From Sipunculus nudus (lineage: Eukaryota; Annelida; Sipuncula; Golfingiida; Sipunculidae), in assembly GCA_026874595.1 (NCBI GenBank), contig CM049316.1:72881176-72945175 (forward strand): 64,000 nt of DNA, written 5' to 3'. Below are positions 48,583 to 61,891 of this stretch, in pieces. Position 1 is the stretch's first letter; the number at the start of each line of letters is the position of its first letter. The notes below the pieces were generated by a model that ran no database searches, was not told the DNA's origin, and saw only the letters and a program-made list of their open reading frames with translations. Both the position numbers and the translations under genes were made by a program.

Positions 48583-49345
48583 ACGCAAGAATACACAAGT
48601 CTGATTTGTATACGACTATCAGGATGAGGATTATTTTGCGAGCAGAAAGGGTGAAACAGTGTTTCTTTGAACATAATGATTTAGTTTTATAGATGTCTTA
48701 TTCTTGATTGTACAGTATAGACTTGTTTCTGTGGAGGGCTTCTGTTGGTTTTGTCAGGAGAAAGCTGCAATCTTTCTATTGGCAGGTTGTACCTCTGGCT
48801 TGTACAAGAAATAACTTCCAGTCAGTACAGAGGGATTTCTGTTCTCTTGAATTTTGATGATGTGCATGCAGTGTGAACATTTTGAGCATTCCCATACAAA
48901 ATTTGAGCATAATATAAACTAGAAACCAGCATTGGTTTTACACTGAAATCCAGGAGTGTGTTTCTATATAGTGTCCTTGACCACGAGTCATTTGCTCCTA
49001 CTAGAAGTTAACTTCCTGTTGGGAGAGGGCTAGCTTCTCGCTATTGAGGGGTCTGTTTTTGCCCGTTGCAGGAGTTCACTTCTACCTAATATGGAAAAAT
49101 TGTTGATATTGGAACATTCATTTGCTTTGCTTTTAACAGAAGTTAACTTCCTGTTGGGAGAGGGCTGGCTTCTCGCTATTGAGGGGTCTGTTTTTTGCCA
49201 TTGCAGGAGTTAACTTCTGGCTAATAGAGAGGAATTTATCCTGGAAAGTATAAAATTGATGCTGTTTAGGAAGCACAATTAAACTTTGGAGCCAAGCGGA
49301 AAAATGGTTCCCATGACAAAACAGATTTGAAGTGAACTTTGTTGT
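48583..49345 (+). repeat. Monomer 58, 763 bp, two units, fusion
   Basis: The left part (gagcagaaagggtg, cccatacaaaa at about 48890) is the 42624 type; from ggctagcttc (49028) it is the 39358 type with gccattgcaggagttaac. The join lies between these markers. Confidence 0.93.
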
Positions 49346-50109
49346 ACGCAAGAATACACAAGTCTGATTTGTATACGACTATCAGGATGAGGTTTATTTT
49401 GCGAGTAGAAAGGTGAAACAGTGTGTCTTTGAACAGAATAATTTAGTTTAATAGATGTTTTATTCTTGATTGTACAGTATAGACTTGTTTCTGTGAAGGG
49501 CTTCTGTTGGTTTTGTCAGGAGAAAGCTGCAATCTTGCTATTGGCCGGTTGTACCTCTTGCTTGTACAAGAAATGACTTCCAGTCAGTACAGAGGGATTT
49601 CTGTTCTCTTGAATTTTGATGATGTACATGCAGTGTGAACATTTTGAGCATTCCCAAACAAAATTTGAGCATAATATAAATTAGAAACCAGCATTGGTTT
49701 TACACTGAAATCCAGGAGTGTGTTTCTATATAGTGTCCTTGACTACGAGTCATTTGCTCCTACTAGAAATTAACTTCCTGTTGGGAGAGGGCTTGCTTCT
49801 CGCGATTGAGGGGTCTGTTTTTTCCCGTTGCAGGAGTTCACTTCTACCTAATATGGAAAAATTGTTGATATTGGAACATTCATTTGCTTTGCTTTTAACA
49901 GAAATTAACTTCCTGTTGGGAGAGGGCTGGCTTCTCGATATTGAGGGGTCTGTTTTTTACCGTTGCAGGAGTTCACTTCTGGCTAGTAGAGAGGAATTTA
50001 TCCTGGAAAGTATAAAATTGATGCTGTTTAGGAAGCACCATTATACTTTGGGGCCAAGCGGAAAAATGGTTCCCGTGACAAAACACAGATTGGAAGTAAA
50101 CTTTGTTGT
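49346..50109 (+). repeat. Monomer 59, 764 bp, two units
   Basis: Row 3 copy of 40120 with gaaattaac; private gatgtacatgc near 49620 breaks the TGCATGCA palindrome. Confidence 0.9.
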
Positions 50110-50872
50110 ATGCAAGAATACACAAGTCTGATTTGTATACGACTATCAGGATGAGGTTTATTTTGCGAGTAGAAAGGTGAAACAGTGTGTCTTTGAAAAG
50201 AATAATGTAGTTTTATTGATGTCTTATTCTTGATTGTACAGTATAGACTTGTTTCTGTGAAGGGCTTCTGTTGGTTTTGTCAGGAGAAAGCTGCAATCTT
50301 GCTATTGGCCGGTTGTACCTCTTGCTTGTACAAGAAATGACTTCCAGTCAGTACAGAGGGATTTCTGTTCTCTTGAATTTTGATGATGTGCATGCAGTGT
50401 GAACATTTTGAGCATTCCCAAACAAAATTTGAGCATAATATAAACTAGAAACCAGCATTGGTTTTACAGTGAAATCCGGGAGTGTGTTTCTATATAGTGT
50501 CCTTGACTACGAGTCATTTGCTCCCACTAGAAGTTAACTTCCTGTTTGGATAGGGCTTGCTTCTCGCTATTGAGGGGTCTGTTTTTTCCCGTTGCAGGAG
50601 TTCACTTCTACCTAATATGGAAAAATTGTTGATATTGGAACATTCATTTGCTTTGCTTATAACAGAAGTTAACTTCCTGTTGGGAGAGGGCTGGCTTCTC
50701 GCTATTGAGGGGTCTGTTTTTTTGCCGTTGAAGGAGTTCACTTCTGGCTAATAGAGAGGAATTTATCCTGAAAAGTATAAAATTGATGCCGTTTAGGAAG
50801 CACCATTAAACTTTGAGGCCAAGCGGAAAAATGGTTCCCTTGACAAAACAGATTGGAAGTGAACTTTGTTGT
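50110..50872 (+). repeat. Monomer 60, 763 bp, two units, hybrid
   Basis: Row 3 copy of 40884; no difference noticed. Confidence 0.9.
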
Positions 50873-51849
50873 ACGCAAGATGAGGTTTATTTTGCGAGTA
50901 GAAAGGTGAATCAGTGTGTCTTTGAACAGATTAATTTAGTTTTTTAGATGTCTTATTCTTGATTGTACAGTATAGACTTGTTTCTGTGAAGGGATTCTGT
51001 TGGTTTTGTCAGGAGAAAGCTGCAATCTTGCTATTGGCAGGTTGTACCTCTTGCTTGTACAAGAAATAACTTCCAGTCAGTACAGAGGGATTTCTGTTCT
51101 CTTGAATTTAGATGATGTGCATGCAGTGTGAACATTTTGAGCATTCCCAAACAAAATTTGAGCATAATATAAACTAGAAACCAGCATTGGTTTTACACTG
51201 AAATCCAGGACTGTGTTTCTATATAGTGTCCTTGACCACGAGTCATTTGCCCTACTAGAAGTTAACTTCCTGTTGGGAGAGGGCTTGCTTCTCGCTATTG
51301 AGGGGTCTGATTTTTCCCGTTGCAGGAGTTCACCTCTACCTAATATGGAAAAATTGTTGATATTGGAACATTCATTTGAGCATTTTGAGCATGCCCAAAC
51401 AAAATTTGAGCATTATATAAACTAGAAACCAGCATTGGTTTTACACTGAAATCCAGGAGTGTGTTTCTATATAGTGTCCTTGACCACGAGTCATTTGCTC
51501 CTACTAGAAGTTAACTTCCTGTTGGGAGAGGGCTTGCTTCTCGCTATTGAGGGGTCTGTTTTTTCCCGTTGCAGGAGTTCACTTCTACCTAATATGGAAA
51601 ATTGTTGATATTGGAACATTCATTTGCTTTGCTCATAATAGAAGTTAACATCTTGTTGGGAGAAGTCTGGCTTCTCGCTATTGAGGGGTCTGTTTTTTGC
51701 CGTTGCAGGAGTTCACTTCTGGCTAGTTGAGAGGAATTTATCCTGAAAAGTATAAAATTGATGATGTTTAGGAAGCACCATTAAACTTTGAGGCCAAGCG
51801 GAAAAATGGTTCCCGTGACAAAAAACAGATTGGAAGTGAACTTTGTTGT
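50873..51849 (+). repeat. Monomer 61, 977 bp, compound, 34-bp deletion
   Basis: Row 4 copy of 35823; jump at 51366-51384; private acagattaattt near 50928. Confidence 0.92.
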
Positions 51850-52882
51850 ACGCAAGAATACACAAGTCTGATTTGTATACGACTATCAGGATGAGGATTA
51901 TTTTGCGAGCAGAAAGGGTGAAACAGTGTTTCTTTGAACATAATGATTTAGTTTTATAGATGTCTTATTCTTGATTGTACAGTATAGACTTGTTTCTGTG
52001 GAGGGCTTCTGTTGGTTTTGTCAGGAGAAAGCTGCAATCTTTCTATTGGCAGGTTGTACCTCTGGCTTGTACAAGAAATAACTTCCAGTCAGTACAGAGG
52101 GATTTCTGTTCTCTTGAATTTTGATGATGTGCATGCAGTGTGAACATTTTGAGCATTCCCATACAAAATTTGAGCATAATATAAACTAGAAACCAGCATT
52201 GGTTTTACACTGAAATCCAGGAGTGTGTTTCTATATAGTGTCCTTGACCACGAGTCATTTGCTCCTACTAGAAGTTAACTTCCTGTTGGGAGAGGGCTTG
52301 CTTCTCGCTATTGAGGGGTCTGTTTTTCCCGTTGCAGGAGTTCACTTCTACCTAATATGGAAAAATTGTTGATATTGGAACATTCATTTGCTTTGCTTTT
52401 AACAGAAGTTAACTTCCTGTTGGGAGAGGGCTGGCTTCTCGCTATTGAGGGGTCTGTTTTTTTGCCGTTGCAGGAGTTCACTTCTACCTAACATGGAAAA
52501 ATTGTTGATATTGGAACATTCATTTGCTTTGCTTTTAACAGAAGTTAACTTCCTGTTGGGAGAGGGCTGGCTTCTCGCTATTGAGGGGTCTGTTTTTGCC
52601 GTTGCAGGAGTTCACTTCTACCTAATATGGAAAATTGTTGATATTAGAACATTCATTTGCTTTGCTCGTAATAGAAGTTAACATCCTGTTGGGAGAAGTT
52701 TGGCTTCTCGCTATTGATGGGTCTGTTTTTTGCCGTTGCAGGAGTTCACTTCTGGCTAGTTGAGAGGAATTTATCCTGAAAAGTATAAAATTGATGATGT
52801 TTAGGAAGCACCATTAAACTTTGAGGCCAAGCGGAAAAATGGTTCCCGTGACAAAAAACAGATTGGAAGTGAACTTTGTTGT
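51850..52882 (+). repeat. Monomer 62, 1033 bp, four units
   Basis: Row 4 copy of 36800; units at 52271-52753; ctcgtaata shared with row 2. Confidence 0.92.
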
Positions 52883-53643
52883 ACGCAAGAATACACAAGT
52901 CTGATTTGTATACGACTATCAGGATGAGGATTATTTTGCGAGTAGAAAGGTGAAACAGTGTTTCTTTGAACATAATGATTTAGTTTTATAGATGTCTTAT
53001 TCTTGATTGTACAGTATAGACTTGTTTCTGTGGAGGGCTTCTGTTGGTTTTGTCAGGAGAAAGCTGCAATCTTTCTATTGGCAGGTTGTACCTCTTGCTT
53101 GTACAAGAAATAACTTCCAGTCAGTACAGAGGGATTTCTGTTCTCTTGAATTTTGATGATGTGCATGCAGTGTGAACATTTTGAGCATTCCCATACAAAA
53201 TTTGAGCATAATATAAACTAGAAACCAGCATTGGTTTTACACTGAAATCCAGGAGTGTGTTTCTATATAGTGTCCTTGACCACGAGTCATTTGCTCCTAC
53301 TAGAAGTTAACTTCCTGTTGGAAGAGGGCTTGCTTCTCGCTATTGAGGGGTCTGTTTTTACCCGTTGCAGGAGTTCACTTCTACCTAATATGAAAAATTG
53401 TTGATATTGGAACATTCATTTGCTTTGCTCATAACAGAAGTTAACTTTCTGTTGGGAGAGTGCAGGCTTCTTGCTATTGAGGGGTCTGTTTTTTGACGTT
53501 GCAGGAGTTCACTTCTGGCTAATAGAGAGGAATTTATCCTGGAAAGTATAAAATTGATGCTGTTTAGGAAGCACCATTAAACTTTGAGGCCAAGCGGAAA
53601 AATGCTTCCCGTGACGAAACAGATTGGATGTGAACTTTGTTGT
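52883..53643 (+). repeat. Monomer 63, 761 bp, two units
   Basis: Row 4 copy of 37833; cttcttgct shared with row 2, aaaaatgctt shared with rows 1 and 5. Confidence 0.9.
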
Positions 53644-54407
53644 ATGCAAGAATACACAAGTCTGATTTGTATACGACTATCAGGATGAGGTTTATTTTGC
53701 GAGTAGAAAGGTGAAACAATGTTTCTTTGAACAGAATAATTTAGTTTTATAGATGTTTTATTCTTGATTGTACAGTATAGACTTGTTTCTGTGAAGGGCT
53801 TCTGTTGGTTTTGTCAGGAGAAAGCTGCAATTTTTTTATTGACAGGTTGTACCTCTTGCTTGTACAAGAAATAACTTCCAGCCAGTACAGAGGGATTTCT
53901 GTTCTCTTGAATTTTGATGATATGCATGCAGTGTGAACATTTCGAGCATGTCCAAACAAAATTTGAGCATAATATAAACTAGAAACCAGCATTGGTTTTA
54001 CACTGAAATCCAGGAGTGTGTTTCTATATAGTGTCCTTGACCACGAGTCATTTGCTCCTACTAGAAGTTAACTTCCTGTTGGGAGAGGGCTTGCTTCTCG
54101 CGATTGAGGGGTCTGTTTTTTCCCGTTGCAGGAGTTCACTTCTACCTAATATGGAAAAATTGTTGATATTGGAACATTCATTTGTTTTGCTTTTAACAGA
54201 AATTAACTTCCTGTTGGGAGAGGGCTGGCTTCTCGATATTGAGGGGTCTGTTTTTTACCGTTGCAGCAGTTCACTTCTGGCTAGTAGAGAGGAATATATC
54301 CTGGAAAGTATAAAATTGATGCTGTTTAGGAAGCACCATTATACTTTGGGGCCAAGCGGAAAAATGGTTCCCGTGACAAAACACAGATTGGAAGTAAACT
54401 TTGTTGT
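53644..54407 (+). repeat. Monomer 64, 764 bp, two units
   Basis: Row 4 copy of 38594 with cagccagtac (53880), as in rows 1 and 5. Confidence 0.9.
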
Positions 54408-55304
54408 ATGCAAGAATACACAAGTCTGATTTGTATACGACTATCAGGATGAGGTTTATTTTGCGAGTAGAAAGGTGAAACAGTGTGTCTTTGAAAAGAA
54501 TAATGTAGTTTTATTGATGTCTTATTCTTGATTGTACAGTATAGACTTGTTTCTGTGAAGGGCTTCTGTTGGTTTTGTCAGGAGAAAGCTGCAATCTTGC
54601 TATTGGCAGGTTGTACCTCTTGCTTGTACAAGGAATAACTTCCAGTCAGTACAGAGGGATTTCTGTTCTCTTGAACTTTGATGATGTGCATGCAGTGTGA
54701 ACATTTTGAGCATGCCCAAACAAAATTTGAGCATAATATAAACTAGAAACCAGCATTGGTTTTACACTGAAATCCAGGAGTGTGTTTCTATATAGTGTCC
54801 TTGACCACGAGTCATTTGCTCCTACTAGAAGTTAACTTCCTGTTGGGAGAGGGCTAGCTTCTCGCTATTGAGGGGTCTGTTTTTGCCCGTTGCAGGAGTT
54901 CACTTCTACCTAATATGGAAAAATTGTTGATATTGGAACATTCATTTGCTTTGCTTTTAACAGAAGTTAACTTCCTGTTTGGAGAGGGCTGGTTTCTCGC
55001 TATTGAGGGGTCTGTTTTTTGCCGATGCATGAGTTCACTTCTACCTAACATGGAAAAATTGTTGATATTGGAACATTCATTTGCTTTGCTTATAACAGAA
55101 GTTAACTTCCTGTTGGGAGAGGGCTGGCTTCTCGCTATTGAGGGGTCTGTTTTTTGCCATTGCAGGAGTTAACTTCTGGCTAATAGAGAGGAATTTATCC
55201 TGGAAAGTATAAAATTGATGCTGTTTAGGAAGCACAATTAAACTTTGGAGCCAAGCGGAAAAATGGTTCCCATGACAAAACAGATTTGAAGTGAACTTTG
55301 TTGT
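54408..55304 (+). repeat. Monomer 65, 897 bp, three units
   Basis: Row 4 copy of 45182; units at 54828-55177. Confidence 0.92.
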
Positions 55305-56068
55305 ACGCAAGAATACACAAGTCTGATTTGTATACGACTATCAGGATGAGGTTTATTTTGCGAGTAGAAAGGTGAAACAGTGTGTCTTTGAACAGAATAA
55401 TTTAGTTTAATAGATGTTTTATTCTTGATTGTACAGTATAGACTTGTTTCTGTGAAGGGCTTCTGTTGGTTTTGTCAGGAGAAAGCTGCAATCTTGCTAT
55501 TGGCCGGTTGTACCTCTTGCTTGTACAAGAAATGACTTCCAGTCAGTACAGAGGGATTTCTGTTCTCTTGAATTTTGATGATGTGCATGCAGTGTGAACA
55601 TTTTGAGCATTCCCAAACAAAATTTGAGCATAATATAAATTAGAAACCAGCATTGGTTTTACACTGAAATCCAGGAGTGTGTTTCTATATAGTGTCCTTG
55701 ACTACGAGTCATTTGCTCCTACTAGAAATAAACTTCCTGTTGGGAGAGGGCTTGCTTCTCGCGATTGAGGGGTCTGTTTTTTCCCGTTGCAGGAGTTCAC
55801 TTCTACCTAATATGGAAAAATTGTTGATATTGGAACATTCATTTGCTTTGCTTTTAACAGAAATTAACTTCCTGTTGGGAGAGGGCTGGCTTCTCGATAT
55901 TGAGGGGTCTGTTTTTTACCGTTGCAGGAGTTCACTTCTGGCTAGTAGAGAGGAATTTATCCTGGAAAGTATAAAATTGATGCTGTTTAGGAAGCACCAT
56001 TATGCTTTGGGGCCAAGCGGAAAAATGGTTCCCGTGACAAAACACAGATTGGAAGTAAACTTTGTTGT
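55305..56068 (+). repeat. Monomer 66, 764 bp, two units
   Basis: Row 4 copy of 46079 with gaaataaac and ttatgcttt. Confidence 0.9.
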
Positions 56069-56831
56069 ATGCAAGAATACACAAGTCTGATTTGTATACG
56101 ACTATCAGGATGAGGTTTATTTTGCGAGTAGAAAGGTGAAACAGTGTGTCTTTGAAAAGAATAATGTAGTTTTATTGATGTCTTATTCTTGATTGTACAG
56201 TATAGACTTGTTTCTGTGAAGGGCTTCTGTTGGTTTTGTCAGGAGAAAGCTGCAATCTTGCTATTGGCCGGTTGTACCTCTTGCTTGTACAAGAAATGAC
56301 TTCCAGTCAGTACAGAGGGATTTCTGTTCTCTTGAATTTTGATGATGTGCATGCAGTGTGAACATTTTGAGCATTCCCAAACAAAATTTGAGCATAATAT
56401 AAACTAGAAACCAGCATTGGTTTTACAGTGAAATCCGGGAGTGTGTTTCTATATAGTGTCCTTGACTACGAGTCATTTGCTCCCACTAGAAGTTAACTTC
56501 CTGTTTGGATAGGGCTTGCTTCTCGCTATTGAGGGGTCTGTTTTTTCCCGTTGCAGGAGTTCACTTCTACCTAATATGGAAAAATTGTTGATATTGGAAC
56601 ATTCATTTGCTTTGCTTATAACAGAAGTTAACTTCCTGTTGGGAGAGGGCTGGCTTCTCGCTATTGAGGGGTCTGTTTTTTTGCCGTTGAAGGAGTTCAC
56701 TTCTGGCTAATAGAGAGGAATTTATCCTGAAAAGTATAAAATTGATGCCGTTTAGGAAGCACCATTAAACTTTGAGGCCAAGCGGAAAAATGGTTCCCTT
56801 GACAAAACAGATTGGAAGTGAACTTTGTTGT
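56069..56831 (+). repeat. Monomer 67, 763 bp, two units, hybrid
   Basis: Row 4 copy of 40884; no difference noticed. Confidence 0.9.
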
Positions 56832-57808
56832 ACGCAAGATGAGGTTTATTTTGCGAGTAGAAAGGTGAATCAGTGTGTCTTTGAACAGAATAATTTAGTT
56901 TTATAGATGTCTTATTCTTGATTGTACAGTATAGACTTGTTTCTGTGAAGGGATTCTGTTGGTTTTGTCAGGAGAAAGCTGCAATCTTGCTATTGGCAGG
57001 TTGTACCTCTTGCTTGTACAAGAAATAACTTCCAGTCAGTACAGAGGGATTTCTGTTCTCTTGAATTTAGATGATGTGCATGCAGTGTGAACATTTTGAG
57101 CATTCCCAAACAAAATTTGAGCATAATATAAACTAGAAACCAGCATTGGTTTTACACTGAAATCCAGGACTGTGTTTCTATATAGTGTCCTTGACCACGA
57201 GTCATTTGCCCTACTAGAAGTTAACTTCCTGTTGGGAGAGGGCTTGCTTCTCGCTATTGAGGGGTCTGATTTTTCCCGTTGCAGGAGTTCACCTCTACCT
57301 AATATGGAAAAATTGTTGATATTGGAACATTCATTTGAGCATTTTGAGCATGCCCAAACAAAATTTGAGCATTATATAAACTAGAAACCAGCATTGGTTT
57401 TACACTGAAATCCAGGAGTGTGTTTCTATATAGTGTCCTTGACCACGAGTCATTTGCTCCTACTAGAAGTTAACTTCCTGTTGGGAGAGGGCTTGCTTCT
57501 CGCTATTGAGGGGTCTGTTTTTTCCCGTTGCAGGAGTTCACTTCTACCTAATATGGAAAATTGTTGATATTGGAACATTCATTTGCTTTGCTCATAATAG
57601 AAGTTAACATCTTGTTGGGAGAAGTCTGGCTTCTCGCTATTGAGGGGTCTGTTTTTTGCCGTTGCAGGAGTTCACTTCTGGCTAGTTGAGAGGAATTTAT
57701 CCTGAAAAGTATAAAATTGATGATGTTTAGGAAGCACCATTAAACTTTGAGGCCAAGCGGAAAAATGGTTCCCGTGACAAAAAACAGATTGGAAGTGAAC
57801 TTTGTTGT
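56832..57808 (+). repeat. Monomer 68, 977 bp, compound, 34-bp deletion
   Basis: Row 5 copy of 35823; jump at 57325-57343; reads gttttatag near 56898 where rows 1-4 have gttttttag. Confidence 0.92.
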
Positions 57809-58705
57809 ACGCAAGAATACACAAGTCTGATTTGTATACGACTATCAGGATGAGGATTATTTTGCGAGCAGAAAGGGTGAAACAGTGTTTCTTTGAACAT
57901 AATGATTTAGTTTTATAGATGTCTTATTCTTGATTGTACAGTATAGACTTGTTTCTGTGGAGGGCTTCTGTTGGTTTTGTCAGGAGAAAGCTGCAATCTT
58001 TCTATTGGCAGGTTGTACCTCTGGCTTGTACAAGAAATAACTTCCAGTCAGTACAGAGGGATTTCTGTTCTCTTGAATTTTGATGATGTGCATGCAGTGT
58101 GAACATTTTGAGCATTCCCATACAAAATTTGAGCATAATATAAACTAGAAACCAGCATTGGTTTTACACTGAAATCCAGGAGTGTGTTTCTATATAGTGT
58201 CCTTGACCACGAGTCATTTGCTCCTACTAGAAGTTAACTTCCTGTTGGGAGAGGGCTTGCTTCTCGCTATTGAGGGGTCTGTTTTTCCCGTTGCAGGAGT
58301 TCACTTCTACCTAATATGGAAAAATTGTTGATATTGGAACATTCATTTGCTTTGCTTTTAACAGAAGTTAACTTCCTGTTGGGAGAGGGCTGGCTTCTCG
58401 CTATTGAGGGGTCTGTTTTTGCCGTTGCAGGAGTTCACTTCTACCTAATATGGAAAATTGTTGATATTAGAACATTCATTTGCTTTGCTCATAATAGAAG
58501 TTAACATCCTGTTGGGAGAAGTTTGGCTTCTCGCTATTGATGGGTCTGTTTTTTGCCGTTGCAGGAGTTCACTTCTGGCTAGTTGAGAGGAATTTATCCT
58601 GAAAAGTATAAAATTGATGATGTTTAGGAAGCACCATTAAACTTTGAGGCCAAGCGGAAAAATGGTTCCCGTGACAAAAAACAGATTGGAAGTGAACTTT
58701 GTTGT
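57809..58705 (+). repeat. Monomer 69, 897 bp, three units
   Basis: Row 5 copy of 36800 lacking one unit of 136 bp, the length of the seven-T unit; units at 58230-58576; ctcataata as in row 1. Confidence 0.92.
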
Positions 58706-59466
58706 ACGCAAGAATACACAAGTCTGATTTGTATACGACTATCAGGATGAGGATTATTTTGCGAGTAGAAAGGTGAAACAGTGTTTCTTTGAACATAATG
58801 ATTTAGTTTTATAGATGTCTTATTCTTGATTGTACAGTATAGACTTGTTTCTGTGGAGGGCTTCTGTTGGTTTTGTCAGGAGAAAGCTGCAATCTTTCTA
58901 TTGGCAGGTTGTACCTCTTGCTTGTACAAGAAATAACTTCCAGTCAGTACAGAGGGATTTCTGTTCTCTTGAATTTTGATGATGTGCATGCAGTGTGAAC
59001 ATTTTGAGCATTCCCATACAAAATTTGAGCATAATATAAACTAGAAACCAGCATTGGTTTTACACTGAAATCCAGGAGTGTGTTTCTATATAGTGTCCTT
59101 GACCACGAGTCATTTGCTCCTACTAGAAGTTAACTTCCTGTTGGAAGAGGGCTTGCTTCTCGCTATTGAGGGGTCTGTTTTTACCCGTTGCAGGAGTTCA
59201 CTTCTACCTAATATGAAAAATTGTTGATATTGGAACATTCATTTGCTTTGCTCATAACAGAAGTTAACTTTCTGTTGGGAGAGTGCAGGCTTCTCGCTAT
59301 TGAGGGGTCTGTTTTTTGACGTTGCAGGAGTTCACTTCTGGCTAATAGAGAGGAATTTATCCTGGAAAGTATAAAATTGATGCTGTTTAGGAAGCACCAT
59401 TAAACTTTGAGGCCAAGCGGAAAAATGCTTCCCGTGACGAAACAGATTGGATGTGAACTTTGTTGT
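58706..59466 (+). repeat. Monomer 70, 761 bp, two units
   Basis: Row 5 copy of 37833 with cttctcgct and caccatt. Confidence 0.9.
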
Positions 59467-60230
59467 ATGCAAGAATACACAAGTCTGATTTGTATACGAC
59501 TATCAGGATGAGGTTTATTTTGCGAGTAGAAAGGTGAAACAATGTTTCTTTGAACAGAATAATTTAGTTTTATAGATGTTTTATTCTTGATTGTACAGTA
59601 TAGACTTGTTTCTGTGAAGGGCTTCTGTTGGTTTTGTCAGGAGAAAGTTGCAATTTTTTTATTGACAGGTTGTACCTCTTGCTTGTACAAGAAATAACTT
59701 CCAGCCAGTACAGAGGGATTTCTGTTCTCTTGAATTTTGATGATATGCATGCAGTGTGAACATTTCGAGCATGTCCAAACAAAATTTGAGCATAATATAA
59801 ACTAGAAACCAGCATTGGTTTTACACTGAAATCCAGGAGTGTGTTTCTATATAGTGTCCTTGACCACGAGTCATTTGCTCCTACTAGAAGTTAACTTCCT
59901 GTTGGGAGAGGGCTTGCTTCTCGCGATTGAGGGGTCTGTTTTTTCCCGTTGCAGGAGTTCACTTCTACCTAATATGGAAAAATTGTTGATATTGGAACAT
60001 TCATTTGTTTTGCTTTTAACAGAAATTAACTTCCTGTTGGGAGAGGGCTGGCTTCTCGATATTGAGGGGTCTGTTTTTTACCGTTGCAGCAGTTCACTTC
60101 TGGCTAGTAGAGAAGAATATATCCTGGAAAGTATAAAATTGATGCTGTTTAGGAAGCACCATTATACTTTGGGGCCAAGCGGAAAAATGGTTCCCGTGAC
60201 AAAACACAGATTGGAAGTAAACTTTGTTGT
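59467..60230 (+). repeat. Monomer 71, 764 bp, two units
   Basis: Row 5 copy of 38594; private gaaagttgcaa near 59643 and agagaagaat near 60110. Confidence 0.9.
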
Positions 60231-61127
60231 ATGCAAGAATACACAAGTCTGATTTGTATACGACTATCAGGATGAGGTTTATTTTGCGAGTAGAAAGGTG
60301 AAACAGTGTGTCTTTGAAAAGAATAATGTAGTTTTATTGATGTCTTATTCTTGATTGTACAGTATAGACTTGTTTCTGTGAAGGGCTTCTGTTGGTTTTG
60401 TCAGGAGAAAGCTGCAATCTTGCTATTGGCAGGTTGTACCTCTTGCTTGTACAAGGAATAACTTCCAGTCAGTACAGAGGGATTTCTGTTCTCTTGAACT
60501 TTGATGATGTGCATGCAGTGTGAACATTTTGAGCATGCCCAAACAAAATTTGAGCATAATATAAACTAGAAACCAGCATTGGTTTTACACTGAAATCCAG
60601 GAGTGTGTTTCTATATAGTGTCCTTGACCACGAGTCATTTGCTCCTACTAGAAGTTAACTTCCTGTTGGGAGAGGGCTAGCTTCTCGCTATTGAGGGGTC
60701 TGTTTTTGCCCGTTGCAGGAGTTCACTTCTACCTAATATGGAAAAATTGTTGATATTGGAACATTCATTTGCTTTGCTTTTAACAGAAGTTAACTTCCTG
60801 TTTGGAGAGGGCTGGTTTCTCGCTATTGAGGGGTCTGTTTTTTGCCGATGCATGAGTTCACTTCTACCTAACATGGAAAAATTGTTGATATTGGAACATT
60901 CATTTGCTTTGCTTATAACAGAAGTTAACTTCCTGTTGGGAGAGGGCTGGCTTCTCGCTATTGAGGGGTCTGTTTTTTGCCATTGCAGGAGTTAACTTCT
61001 GGCTAATAGAGAGGAATTTATCCTGGAAAGTATAAAATTGATGCTGTTTAGGAAGCACAATTAAACTTTGGAGCCAAGCGGAAAAATGGGTCCCATGACA
61101 AAACAGATTTGAAGTGAACTTTGTTGT
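60231..61127 (+). repeat. Monomer 72, 897 bp, three units
   Basis: Row 5 copy of 45182; units at 60651-61000; private aatgggtccc near 61086. Confidence 0.92.
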
Positions 61128-61891
61128 ACGCAAGAATACACAAGTCTGATTTGTATACGACTATCAGGATGAGGTTTATTTTGCGAGTAGAAAGGTGAAA
61201 CAGTGTGTCTTTGAACAGAATAATTTAGTTTAATAGATGTTTTATTCTTGATTGTACAGTATAGACTTGTTTCTGTGAAGGGCTTCTGTTGGTTTTGTCA
61301 GGAGAAAGCTGCAATCTTGCTATTGGCCGGTTGTACCTCTTGCTTGTACAAGAAATGACTTCCAGTCAGTACAGAGGGATTTCTGTTCTCTTGAATTTTG
61401 ATGATGTGCATGCAGTGTGAACATTTTGAGCATTCCCAAACAAAATTTGAGCATAATATAAATTAGAAACCAGCATTGGTTTTACACTGCAATCCAGGAG
61501 TGTGTTTCTATATAGTGTCCTTGACTACGAGTCATTTGCTCCTACTAGAAATTAACTTCCTGTTGGGAGAGGGCTTGCTTCTCGCGATTGAGGGGTCTGT
61601 TTTTTCCCGTTGCAGGAGTTCACTTCTACCTAATATGGAAAAATTGTTGATATTGGAACATTCATTTGCTTTGCTTTTAACAGAAATTAACTTCCTGTTG
61701 GGAGAGGGCTGGCTTCTCGATATTGAGGGGTCTGTTTTTTACCGTTGCAGGAGTTCACTTCTGGCTAGTAGAGAGGAATTTATCCTGGAAAGTATAAAAT
61801 TGATGCTGTTTAGGAAGCACCATTATACTTTGGGGCCAAGCGGAAAAATGGTTCCCGTGACAAAACACAGATTGGAAGTAAACTTTGTTGT
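61128..61891 (+). repeat. Monomer 73, 764 bp, two units
   Basis: Row 5 copy of 40120 with gaaattaac; private acactgcaatcc near 61485. Confidence 0.9.

Larger units (their letters stand above)
47606..50872 (+). repeat. Shortened higher-order unit B, row 3 (3,267 bp)
   Basis: Only four monomers remain (977, 763, 764, 763). The second is a fusion of the row's second monomer with its fifth, so monomers three and four and parts of both partners are missing. The loss is 2,557 bp relative to row 1 or 2,692 bp relative to row 2. Confidence 0.93.
50873..56831 (+). repeat. Seven-monomer higher-order unit B, row 4 (5,959 bp)
   Basis: Same lengths as row 2 (977, 1033, 761, 764, 897, 764, 763) at offset 9,226 from 41647. 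It shares ctcgtaata and cttcttgct with row 2 but cagccagtac (53880) with rows 1 and 5, a mosaic of markers. Confidence 0.93.
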
